A DNA stretch of 33,743 bases from Flavobacteriaceae bacterium (lineage in GTDB: Bacteria; Bacteroidota; Bacteroidia; Flavobacteriales; Weeksellaceae). The notes under the pieces were generated by a model. That model worked only from the letters and a program-made list of their open reading frames with translations. It was not told the origin of the DNA and did no database searches. Where the stretch lies: assembly GCA_031273305.1 (NCBI GenBank), contig JAISSC010000202.1:1-33743 (forward strand). Direction: 5' to 3'. Position numbers and translations under genes: made by a program. Below are positions 8,341-15,993 of this stretch, piece by piece. Within the stretch, counting starts at the first letter, position 1, and the number at the start of each line of letters is the position of its first letter.

Positions 8341-9561
8341 TCAATTTATTATATGCAGGTCATAGCCTCCATTTACTTCGGTGGAAACCTCACCCAGCCA
8401 TCCTGCTTCCTGATTAGTTCCTGTATAAACTTTGACGAAATCTATCCCCGCAAGTTTTACAGGAGTTCCGTTTTTATCTACTGCCCAGCTAATGTCTATA
8501 TTGGAGGCTTCATCATTATTCGGGGCGTTATCTGCATATCCGTATTCGTAGGATTTTCCTGTCCAGTAAGTGCCGTTGCCGCTTTGGTCTATATAATTAT
8601 CTGCCAGTTTTGTGCCTGTGAAGCTCAAAGTGGGAGAGGAGACCCATTCAGGATAATAACTTTGCTTATGGTATGAATTTTTGGTTTTATAACCGGTATT
8701 TCCCTGATTGTCCGTCCATCTTATATATTGAATGTCGGTTTGCCACCCCTCTGCTCCCGGCACAGGAGTAGCGTTCGGGTCGGGTTTGTGATAAATAAGT
8801 TCATAGTTTTTAATGGTTTCGCTTTTGTGATACTCGCTTCCGGCTATTTCATACCATTCGTCATCCGGGATACCATTTTTGTTTTTATCATAAGAAACCA
8901 GAATAATTCCCGGTTCGCAATTACCTGCTTTTTGACCGGGCGTGGCGTCAGCCCAAAAAGCATTCCCGCGTATTTTAAAATCTCTTTCTCCCTGTATGTT
9001 GATAATGCTATGGTCAAATCCGAAAACGACATATCCGCCGTATCCTCCCAAACTTATCGTTCCGGGAGATGAACCTGTGATAACGCTTGCTTTGGCAATC
9101 ATACTTTCCCGCGTATCGCCCTCTGCCCATTTTGGCAGATCATTCGTAAACTGTCCGATGGCAGGGAGAAAATCGTATACCTTCGCTATGTAAGGGCTAT
9201 AAGAACCGGTTTCTTTTTCTACGGTGATGTAGGTTTGTTTCTCGATGGTTTCCCCTCCGTTTTTGACTTTTAAGGTTACCGAATAGGTTCCCGAATATAG
9301 TGAGATAAAGGAGAAATCCTTGCCTGTGGATGTAAGCGAATCTTCTTGTGTAGTCTTGCTTTTTATCGTCCATTCAAATTCGGCATTTGGGTAGGAAACC
9401 GTGTTAAGGTCAATATCCAGAATACGCAGGCGATCAACGGTATACTCTGATTTTAATCCGAGATCTTCCGGAGTTTGGGTTACATTGTCGTCATCGTCTG
9501 AACAGGAAGCTAAGAATAGCAAGCCTGTCAGGCTCCATGTTAGAATTAGTACTTTTTTCAT
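8341..9561 (-). CDS. PKD-domain surface lipoprotein in a B12-regulated operon
   Basis: I place the start at the second in-frame ATG (MKKVLILTW), because this gives a standard lipoprotein signal; an ATG seven codons upstream (9582) is possible. The lipobox is LASC with Cys20, followed by SDDDD, the surface-export signal type of Bacteroidota lipoproteins. Residues about 35-115 look like a PKD/Ig-like strand domain (FEWTIKSK, GTYSVTLKVKNGG). The rest is a separate domain with DKNKNGIPDDEWYEIAGSEY, whose DxNxNGxxDD core looks like a calcium loop, and several Trp- and Tyr-rich strands. The same kind of protein is often seen near B12 receptors in Bacteroides, but its exact role is unknown to me. 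It is the fourth gene of the operon and probably a surface accessory for corrinoid capture. Confidence 0.8.
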   Translation of the reverse strand: MKKVLILTWSLTGLLFLASCSDDDDNVTQTPEDLGLKSEYTVDRLRILDIDLNTVSYPNAEFEWTIKSKTTQEDSLTSTGKDFSFISLYSGTYSVTLKVKNGGETIEKQTYITVEKETGSYSPYIAKVYDFLPAIGQFTNDLPKWAEGDTRESMIAKASVITGSSPGTISLGGYGGYVVFGFDHSIINIQGERDFKIRGNAFWADATPGQKAGNCEPGIILVSYDKNKNGIPDDEWYEIAGSEYHKSETIKNYELIYHKPDPNATPVPGAEGWQTDIQYIRWTDNQGNTGYKTKNSYHKQSYYPEWVSSPTLSFTGTKLADNYIDQSGNGTYWTGKSYEYGYADNAPNNDEASNIDISWAVDKNGTPVKLAGIDFVKVYTGTNQEAGWLGEVSTEVNGGYDLHIIN

Positions 9562-9604
9562 TTCTATTAAATTTAAATTCATGTATATTTATTTTTAGTT
9601 TGTT

Positions 9605-10744
9605 CTATTTCCACAGGAAAGTAAAATGTCCGGGAATGTCTCCGGTGGTTGCTTTCCATTTAAAATATCCGTCTTTGTCGAAACAGTGTAATCTTCCGGA
9701 GGTTACATAATTGGTTGCATCGGCAATAAAAATGTCTCCGTTCACAGGGTTGACGGTAATGGCATAAGGAATTACAATGTCTTTTTCAATACCGTTCTTA
9801 ATAAATTGGTCGGAAACTACTTCCTGATCGTTTATATCAATAATGCCGTAATGGGTAGTTGCTCCCTGTGCAGTCCATGCATAGCCGTAATAATACATTT
9901 TATCGTCAAAAAAACTCATATCGGAAACAACGGCATTTACCTCTTTTTCAACCGTATCGGTATCCGGGTTCAGGATAAAGGTTCTGGGCGGGTTCTTTCC
10001 ATAATCTCCTCGTGAGGTCACCCACAGCTTGTTATTTTTATCTTTTCGTATCCTCCACAGGTTGATGGCTACCTCAATTTTTTTAATCTCTTTAAAGGTA
10101 TTCAGGTCAATTACCGAAACTGTGTTATCGTAATTTGGAACCCGATAACCTCCGGAGTTGGCAACATAGAGCTTGTTATTGGCAACAACCAGTTCATCCG
10201 GTTGATAACCTACCACTTCCTTGTTTACGATTTGCAGGGTTGCCGTGTCGACTTTTACTACATATCCCGGAGGGGCATTAGGGTCAATCGAGACAGGTCC
10301 GGCATAAGAGGTAACATAGGCGTAGCCTTTATCAAATGCGATATACCGACAATTGGGGATTTGAATTTCACCTAAATGTTTGGCTGTTTTGGCATCCATT
10401 ACTTCAATGTAGTTGGATACATTGATAACCGCATACATCTTAGAGCCATAGATTTGAATGTCATTACCCACATCACCGAGACTATAAGTCACGGTAGAGT
10501 TAACTTTTGAGTAAATATTGTTGGAGAATACCCCTGTGGAATAATCAAAATAATCCAGAGAGGCTTTATTGCTTCCCATATTCCCCTCATTGAGAACATA
10601 TAGCCCCTGTATGTCTATGTTTTCCGGCGAAGTAATTGTTTCTTCGGGAGAATAGGTTGAAGGGAGGGAATCATCCTCGTTGCATGAGAGCATAAAAATG
10701 GCTATAAAAACCGGAAATACCAGTTTTTTTATCGTATTTTTCAT
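9605..10744 (-). CDS. BtuG-like beta-propeller surface lipoprotein, copy 2
   Basis: The 379-residue protein has a lipoprotein signal ending MLSC (Cys21) followed by NEDD, a surface-export type signal. The mature part is a YncE/DUF5074-type seven-bladed propeller: repeated blocks such as IEVMDAKTAKHLGEIQIPNC, YVVKVDTATLQIV and VSVIDLNTFKEIKKIEV. In Bacteroides, BtuG has this fold, is lipidated on the cell surface and binds cobalamin extremely tightly on top of BtuB. The gene lies 15 bp from a close paralogue and two genes from a BtuB-like receptor, all behind a cobalamin riboswitch, which makes a BtuG role likely. The propeller fold alone would not be specific. Both copies end in PGHFTFL. Confidence 0.82.
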   Translation of the reverse strand: MKNTIKKLVFPVFIAIFMLSCNEDDSLPSTYSPEETITSPENIDIQGLYVLNEGNMGSNKASLDYFDYSTGVFSNNIYSKVNSTVTYSLGDVGNDIQIYGSKMYAVINVSNYIEVMDAKTAKHLGEIQIPNCRYIAFDKGYAYVTSYAGPVSIDPNAPPGYVVKVDTATLQIVNKEVVGYQPDELVVANNKLYVANSGGYRVPNYDNTVSVIDLNTFKEIKKIEVAINLWRIRKDKNNKLWVTSRGDYGKNPPRTFILNPDTDTVEKEVNAVVSDMSFFDDKMYYYGYAWTAQGATTHYGIIDINDQEVVSDQFIKNGIEKDIVIPYAITVNPVNGDIFIADATNYVTSGRLHCFDKDGYFKWKATTGDIPGHFTFLWK

Positions 10745-10759
10745 GGTTAATATGTTAAG

Positions 10760-11884
10760 TTATTTCTTTGTCAGAAAGGTAAAATGACCGGGCGATACTC
10801 CGGCGTTCCTTACCCATTTTAAAATTCCGTTTTTGTTTATACAAAATATTTTTCCGGATATTTGGTAATCTCTTGCGTCGGCAATAAAAATGTCTCCGTT
10901 GTCGGGATTGATAATTATTCCGTATGGTACCACAATTTGGGATTCCGTATTCTCATTCATAATATGTGACGAAATCTTGTTTTGGGTATTAATGTCTATT
11001 ATCCCATAGCTGTTAACCGTTTTGTTGGCACTGTCGTAATCGGTTCCATAATAATATAGGTTATTTTCATAAAAGTCAAACCCGGTGATTGTGGCTGTGA
11101 TGGTTTTTATGACAGTATCCGTATTGGGATCAATAATGGATATGAAAGGTTTTATGTCGTTATAATTTCCTCTTGAGGTTACCCAGATATTGTTGTTCTT
11201 ATCGGCTTTTATCTTCCATAAGTTAGCCCCGACATCTATTTTTTTGACTTCCTGAAAGGAAGATAAATCTATAACAGATACGGTTGTGTCATAACTTTCG
11301 GGAGTGTATCCTCCGGAATTGGCAACATAAAGTTTATCATTAACTACGGTCATTTCTTCGGGTTGATACCCTACGGATACATTATTTACAATGGATAAAT
11401 TGGTTGTATCAATTTTAACAATAGTTCCCAACTGCGAATTGTTGGATTGCGGAGTGCCTGCAAAAGAGGAAACATAGGCATAACCTTTGTCAAAGGTAAC
11501 AGACCTGCAATTCGGAATCTGGATTTTTCCTAAATGTTTGGCTGTTTTGGCTTCCATTACCTCTACGTAATTGGAATTATTAATAACGGCATACATTTTG
11601 GAGCCGTAGATATTAATATCGTTCCCGACATCTCCCAGCACTCCCTCATTAGGGTTTACCCATCCGAAATAGTCATTCGTGTAGTTTCCGCTGTCATAGT
11701 CGTAATAAGTAAGTGAGGCTTCATTGCGCCCCCAGCCTCCCTCGCTAAGAATATATAATCCTCTGGAAGCTCCGGGTTCGGGGGTGATGATGTCATCTCC
11801 GGAGTTTTCATACTTGTCGTCATCGCTACAGGATAGCAACCCAAGTAAGATAAAATAAATAAATAAAAAATTTCTTAATCTCAT
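10760..11884 (-). CDS. BtuG-like beta-propeller surface lipoprotein, copy 1
   Basis: The 374-residue protein follows the receptor gene by 19 bp. Its signal ends GLLSC (Cys19), then SDDDKYE, a surface-lipoprotein signal. The propeller is clearly a tandem duplicate of the next gene: both contain LGDVGNDI.IYGSKMYAVIN, AKTAKHLG.IQIPNCR, FDKGYAYV and ..NGDIFIADA. The copies differ most in the N-terminal blade and the loops. In the established BtuBG system, one propeller lipoprotein caps the receptor and hands B12 to it. Two copies here may bind different corrinoids or sit at different stages of transfer; that is inference. There is no frameshift or missing blade. Confidence 0.84.
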   Translation of the reverse strand: MRLRNFLFIYFILLGLLSCSDDDKYENSGDDIITPEPGASRGLYILSEGGWGRNEASLTYYDYDSGNYTNDYFGWVNPNEGVLGDVGNDINIYGSKMYAVINNSNYVEVMEAKTAKHLGKIQIPNCRSVTFDKGYAYVSSFAGTPQSNNSQLGTIVKIDTTNLSIVNNVSVGYQPEEMTVVNDKLYVANSGGYTPESYDTTVSVIDLSSFQEVKKIDVGANLWKIKADKNNNIWVTSRGNYNDIKPFISIIDPNTDTVIKTITATITGFDFYENNLYYYGTDYDSANKTVNSYGIIDINTQNKISSHIMNENTESQIVVPYGIIINPDNGDIFIADARDYQISGKIFCINKNGILKWVRNAGVSPGHFTFLTKK

Positions 11885-11903
11885 AATTAATAATTTGTGT
11901 TCG

Positions 11904-13937
11904 TTATATGTTCATTTGTACTGAAATTCTGTAATTCCGTCCGGGCATAGGATAATTCAATACTATATCATAGTTCCGGTTAAGAATATTATTGACCTCT
12001 AAAGCAACTTTTAATTTTAGTTTATCCAGAGGTATTTCTTTAGATATAAGCAAATCATGGCTAAACCATGCTTTTACATAATTATTCGGGCTGTTCTCAG
12101 GCGAATTATATCGTTCTCCGGTATAGATAAAGCTATAATTCAGATTCCAGTCTTTGTATGCCGTGTTGATGAGAAAACTACCGCTGTGCCACGGAATATA
12201 GGGAATCTGGTCTTTGTATTCCATAGTTAAATTTTGAGCTTTTTCATATGTATAAGAAAGCCTTGTGTTGAGCGAAAGGTTTTTGGAAAGAGACCATGAA
12301 GACCGTGCGGAAACATCAATCCCTCTGATAAGTACTTCTCCCATGTTTATCATAGTCCAGCGGAATTGTTGCCCTTTGGGATACGCAATGATCTTATCTT
12401 TCACCTCGTTGTAATAAGCATCAAGCACCAGATTGATATTCCTCAATGATCCGGATTTAAAATCTTTGTTATATTCAATTCCTATATCGTATTGAGCCGT
12501 GTATTCAGGTTTTAAAAGAGAGTTGCCCAAGTCTGTATAATACAGGTCATTAAAGGTAGGCATACGGAAAATACGTTTATAAAAGGCATGTATATTAAGT
12601 TCTCTGTTTTTGAAAAGTTCGTAATTTAAGAAAACGGTAGGGGTAAATTCTTGTTTATCAGGAGACGGAGCCGCACGTTCGTCATTTTTAACATCTTCCT
12701 GAACGAAGGTTCCTAAAATACTGGTTTGAAATTTGAACCTGTTAAAACGAATATTGGAAGCTAGTGCGACCAATTCCGTATTCCTTTCGGGATAAACAAA
12801 AAGTTTTAAATTGGCATCCATAGTGTTGTACTGATAGTCTGCGGAAAGTGCAATATCCCAAAAGGAGAACAGTGAGTATTGCTGGGCGGTGGAAATATAA
12901 AATTCTTCCTGTTTAAAGGTGTTATCCAGAAAATCCGACTGCACGAGAGAGCCTTGTATGTAGTCAAGGACAAGACGGTAAAAATGGGTATAGTCGTTGG
13001 CATATTTGGCATTGACCAAAATTTTATATTTGTGTGTTATCTCTTTTTCAAATGAACCTTGAAGGAAGAAATTACGATCCCATTGTTTGGAACTACTATT
13101 AAACACATTTTTGACAATAGCTCCCGGAATTCCCCGCTCGGAATCATAATAATATCCTTTTAAATTCCAGGTTCCTTTGTTGAGTTTCCCAAACAACCCG
13201 ACCTCTACACGGAAAGCACTGATATTCCCGTTTTGCCTGATTCCAATAGTATCCCAATGGTCTTTTCTATGTCGGAATTTGTATTTTCCGTTAGAGTTTA
13301 TGTATTCTGTATTTAGGGAAAGGTTAATGTTTTCGGAAAGTTTCTGTTCCCATAAAACCGACGGATTTATCAGGGCAAAGGAACCGGAACGGTAGTTTGC
13401 ACTAAGATTTGTTCTTTTATCGTTTTCAAATTTCGGTTTTTTAGTAGTCATATAAATGCTTCCGGCAGAACCAAAGTCTTTAGCGGATTGAAATATCTGG
13501 CTTTTTTGTCCGTTATATAAAGAAACGGACTCCATATTGTCCAGAGAAAATTTACCCAGATCAACGGTTCCGTTCTGGGCATTTCCCAACTGTATCCCAT
13601 CGTAAAAAACGCCTACGTGCTGACTTCCCATTCCCCGAATATTTACGGTTTTCATTCCTCCGACTCCTCCATAATCCTTTAGTTGTATTCCCGAAAAATA
13701 ACGTAGGGCATCTGATACCGACGAAGCACCGGTTAGGTTTTGCAGTTCTTTTCCTGAAAGTTCCTGATATGAAATGATACCTTTGTTCTCCCTCTTTCCG
13801 ATAGTAATGATCTCCTGAAGTTCGGTAATTTTAGTGCTGTCCTTTCGTTCTTTTTGTTCTTGTGAAAAAAGAATGAGAGTGAGAATACTAAAAATCTGGG
13901 TTAGTAAAAGTTTGATATTTTTATGTTTGTGTATCAT
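11904..13937 (-). CDS. btuB: BtuB-like TonB-dependent cobalamin receptor
   Basis: This 677-residue outer-membrane receptor has a signal peptide (about 1-26) and a short N-terminus with the TonB-box-like ITELQEIITIGKR (38-49). The plug domain spans about 52-167 with VNIRGMGSQHVGVFYDGIQL as the core, and the remainder is a 22-strand barrel (alternating aromatic strands such as NLNYSFIYTGERYN near the end). It lacks the N-terminal carboxypeptidase-like extension of SusC proteins. The substrate is inferred from position: it is the first gene after the cobalamin riboswitch and is followed by BtuG-like lipoproteins. The 677-residue length fits BtuB of Bacteroidota. The C-terminal residue is Ile rather than the more common Phe. 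The inner-membrane transporter BtuCDF is not in this window. Confidence 0.88.
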   Translation of the reverse strand: MIHKHKNIKLLLTQIFSILTLILFSQEQKERKDSTKITELQEIITIGKRENKGIISYQELSGKELQNLTGASSVSDALRYFSGIQLKDYGGVGGMKTVNIRGMGSQHVGVFYDGIQLGNAQNGTVDLGKFSLDNMESVSLYNGQKSQIFQSAKDFGSAGSIYMTTKKPKFENDKRTNLSANYRSGSFALINPSVLWEQKLSENINLSLNTEYINSNGKYKFRHRKDHWDTIGIRQNGNISAFRVEVGLFGKLNKGTWNLKGYYYDSERGIPGAIVKNVFNSSSKQWDRNFFLQGSFEKEITHKYKILVNAKYANDYTHFYRLVLDYIQGSLVQSDFLDNTFKQEEFYISTAQQYSLFSFWDIALSADYQYNTMDANLKLFVYPERNTELVALASNIRFNRFKFQTSILGTFVQEDVKNDERAAPSPDKQEFTPTVFLNYELFKNRELNIHAFYKRIFRMPTFNDLYYTDLGNSLLKPEYTAQYDIGIEYNKDFKSGSLRNINLVLDAYYNEVKDKIIAYPKGQQFRWTMINMGEVLIRGIDVSARSSWSLSKNLSLNTRLSYTYEKAQNLTMEYKDQIPYIPWHSGSFLINTAYKDWNLNYSFIYTGERYNSPENSPNNYVKAWFSHDLLISKEIPLDKLKLKVALEVNNILNRNYDIVLNYPMPGRNYRISVQMNI

Positions 13938-14063
13938 TTTCGCTCATTAATTATATTTAAAACATAATTAATCGCTTCATGAAAAATAAACATGAAAAGT
14001 AGAGATGAAATACTTTTGATGTTTTTAGCCTTGTTCCACGAAAGCTATTAACTATGTAATAAT

Positions 14064-14294
14064 GTTTGGCAGGTTTTCTGACTTACTCCATTTTAAGAAG
14101 CCTTCCCAAGAATATTTCTCAGTGGCAGTTAAATCTTAAAATGCTGTTATGAGATTACAGCAGCGGGCCTGTTCCGGATTCTCACCGGATTCCCTTTTAA
14201 ATTTGCAATTTTTTTAGTTAATGAATCAGCATAGATAAAAAACAGTAACTATTTAGCTCATTCATTATTCACTATAAATTGCAAATACCAAAGC
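14064..14294 (-). ncRNA. Cobalamin riboswitch
   Basis: Read on the minus strand, all main conserved blocks are present in order: AAAGGGAATCCGGTGAGAAT, then CAGGCCCGCTGCTGTAA, then GCCACTG, GGGAAGGC and the 3' block AGTCAGAAAACCTGCC. Pairing supports the fold. P1 can form from TTTGG (14292-14288) with CCAAA (14069-14065). An 11-bp stem joins 14276-14286 with 14201-14211, and a nested 7-bp stem joins 14260-14266 with 14220-14226. It lies in the leader of the btuB-like operon, 127 bp before the start codon. Adenosyl- versus hydroxo/methylcobalamin class cannot be decided here. No intrinsic terminator is visible between the aptamer and the gene, so control of translation is more likely. Confidence 0.95.
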
Positions 14295-14299
14295 AAAGG

Positions 14300-14330
14300 C
14301 AAATATAGAAATTAAATTTACTTTTCCAAA
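14300..14330 (-). promoter_or_regulatory. Promoter of the cobalamin operon
   Basis: On the minus strand a TTTG (14330-14327), a 19-base spacer and TATATTTG (14307-14300) match the Bacteroidota -33/-7 consensus. The expected transcript start, a few bases downstream, falls at the first base of the riboswitch P1 stem, which supports both calls. Confidence 0.8.
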
Positions 14331-14369
14331 TATTTTTAATAAATAAATAAAATATCATAGATTTGAATC

Positions 14370-14729
14370 ATGAATATTCAACTTCCGGAAAAATTATATT
14401 ATTCGATTGGAGAGGTGGCACAGGCTTTTAATGTAAATGCTTCTCTTATAAGGTTCTGGGAGAAAGAATTTGATAGTATTGCTCCTAAGAAGAATAAAAA
14501 AGGCGACCGTTTTTTCACTTCAAAAGATATAGAAAACCTGAAAATTATTTACCATTTGGTGAAGGAAAGAGGGTATACGTTGGACGGAGCAAGGAGTGTA
14601 CTGGTTACTCAACCCAAAATTTCAAAAAGAATAGAGATTATTTCACGTTTGGAATTGGTAAAGGCAGAGTTAGTAAAATTAAAGGAATTGCTTGATGGGG
14701 AAGAAAATAATTTGCATAACGAAATTTAA
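14370..14729 (+). CDS. MerR family transcriptional regulator
   Basis: The 119-residue protein has an N-terminal winged helix-turn-helix of the MerR type: YYSIGEVAQAFNVNASLIRFWE (9-30) followed by the wing with DRFFTSKDIENLKIIYHLV (about 46-64). A short coiled-coil tail (about 90-117) follows and there is no metal- or drug-binding domain, as in the small MerR proteins common in Flavobacteriia. The gene diverges from the cobalamin operon, with the operon promoter in between, but nothing shows that it controls that operon. TAGATTTG at 14358-14365 resembles a -7 box and would give an almost leaderless mRNA. The small acidic gene follows after 39 bp. Confidence 0.88.
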   Translation: MNIQLPEKLYYSIGEVAQAFNVNASLIRFWEKEFDSIAPKKNKKGDRFFTSKDIENLKIIYHLVKERGYTLDGARSVLVTQPKISKRIEIISRLELVKAELVKLKELLDGEENNLHNEI

Positions 14730-14768
14730 AAGTTATCTTTGCCAACGATAATCTAAAATTTTAATTTT

Positions 14769-15023
14769 ATGAAACTACCTAAGTTTTTAATGGCAGACAA
14801 TTCTGATTTTCCTGACGATTTATACGTGGTGCATACGGAATATCCTCGTTTTATACTGAATGTGGAAGAGGAGGAAGTGGAATGGTTGGATGAACCGGAA
14901 GGAGGAGAAGAGGAAATTACTAACGAAGTAAATTCTTTGATAGAGCAGGCTTTTGATTTCTGTGATTCGGAGATTAGTAAATATGAAGTTGAGGATGAGG
15001 AGGAAGAAAAGGAAGAAGAATAA
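14769..15023 (+). CDS. Small acidic conserved protein of unknown function
   Basis: The 84-residue protein is strongly acidic, ending in a run of Glu with Asp (KYEVEDEEEEKEEE). The N-terminal half contains FLMADNSDFPDDLYVVHTEY and PRFILNVEEEEVEWLDE. I remember similar small proteins annotated as hypothetical in Chryseobacterium-like genomes, so it is likely a conserved family and not a chance ORF. There is no signal peptide or membrane segment. It follows the MerR gene by 39 bp and has its own terminator behind it, so the two may form one transcript. Function unknown. Confidence 0.75.
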   Translation: MKLPKFLMADNSDFPDDLYVVHTEYPRFILNVEEEEVEWLDEPEGGEEEITNEVNSLIEQAFDFCDSEISKYEVEDEEEEKEEE

Positions 15024-15050
15024 ATAAGTTATGATTTTTTAATAAAAGAT

Positions 15051-15079
15051 GAGCAGGATATTTATTCTGCTTATTTTTT
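15051..15079 (+). terminator. Intrinsic terminator after the small acidic gene
   Basis: AGCAGGA (15052-15058) pairs with TTCTGCT (15065-15071) around a 6-base loop, followed by TATTTTTT. It lies between the small acidic gene and the SDR gene. Confidence 0.65.
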
Positions 15080-15110
15080 ATATATTTACCTCAGTCAAAT
15101 AATCAAGAAA

Positions 15111-15986
15111 ATGAAGTATACACAGGGTATGCTATCTCCGGATAGTTTAAAAGATAAAGTTATAGTCGTAACAGGAGGAGGAAGCGGGTTAGGAAAGTCC
15201 ATGACCAAATATTTTTTAGAATTGGGAGCAAAGGCTGCAATTGTTTCCAGAAATTTAGAAAAGCTGGAATCGGCGGCAAAAGAACTGAAAGAACAGACAG
15301 GAGGCGAAATATTTACTTATGCTCTGGATGTAAGAGATTATGAAGCAGTAGAGAAAATGAGAAATGCGGTAGTGTCTCATTACGGCAAGATAGATATACT
15401 GCTTAATAATGCTGCCGGGAATTTTATCTCTCCAACGGAAAGGCTCTCTGCTAATGCTTTTGATTCCGTGATTGATATAGTCCTGAAAGGAACCAAGAAT
15501 TGTACGCTGGCTTTAGGGAAATATTGGATAGAAAATAAATTGCCTGCAACGGTATTGAATATAGTAACGACCTATTCATGGACAGGCTCGGCTTACGTGG
15601 TTCCGTCGGCTATGGCTAAGGCCGGAGTTTTGGCAATGACCCGTTCTTTAGCGGTGGAGTGGGCAAAATATAATATCCGGTTCAATGCGATTGCTCCGGG
15701 ACCTTTTCCTACCAAAGGAGCTTGGGACAGACTGCTTCCGGGAGATTTAAAAGATAAATTTGACCTGGCTAAAAAAGTTCCGCTGAAAAGGGTAGGAGAG
15801 CATCAGGAATTGGCTAATCTTGCGGCTTATCTGGTTTCTGATTATTCGTCTTATATTAACGGAGAAGTGGTTACCATTGATGGAGGAGAATGGTTGTTGG
15901 GAGCAGGAGAATTTAATATGCTGGAGCAGGTTCCGAAAGATATGTGGGATATGTTGGAGGCTATGATTAAGGCTAAGAAAAGTTAG
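15111..15986 (+). CDS. SDR oxidoreductase, 2,4-dienoyl-CoA reductase type
   Basis: The 291-residue cytoplasmic protein is a short-chain dehydrogenase/reductase. The nucleotide-binding motif TGGGSGLG is at 21-28, NNAAGNF at 99-105 and IAPGPFPT at 194-201. The usual catalytic Tyr of YxxxK is replaced by Ser166, with Lys170 kept (SAMAK). The missing Tyr, the NNAAGNF motif and the GPFPT loop are seen in the DECR branch, where 2,4-dienoyl-CoA is reduced with NADPH during breakdown of unsaturated fatty acids. R47 in VSRN after the second strand supports NADPH. It could be another DECR-like reductase. The next gene starts 7 bp later. Confidence 0.85.
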   Translation: MKYTQGMLSPDSLKDKVIVVTGGGSGLGKSMTKYFLELGAKAAIVSRNLEKLESAAKELKEQTGGEIFTYALDVRDYEAVEKMRNAVVSHYGKIDILLNNAAGNFISPTERLSANAFDSVIDIVLKGTKNCTLALGKYWIENKLPATVLNIVTTYSWTGSAYVVPSAMAKAGVLAMTRSLAVEWAKYNIRFNAIAPGPFPTKGAWDRLLPGDLKDKFDLAKKVPLKRVGEHQELANLAAYLVSDYSSYINGEVVTIDGGEWLLGAGEFNMLEQVPKDMWDMLEAMIKAKKS

Positions 15987-15993
15987 ATAAGAT

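Noticed and set aside
8335-9193. Plus-strand frames opposite the PKD lipoprotein
   Set aside because: The minus-strand frame has a lipobox, domain structure and operon context; the plus-strand frames have none.
9562-9582. Upstream ATG for the PKD lipoprotein (MNLNLIE before MKK)
   Set aside because: It would place seven residues before a standard MKK lipoprotein signal; the second ATG fits better, though the first is not excluded.
14358-14365. TAGATTTG as promoter of the MerR gene
   Set aside because: The box is only five bases before the ATG and has no clear -33 partner; it would require an almost leaderless mRNA, so it is mentioned but not listed as a feature.
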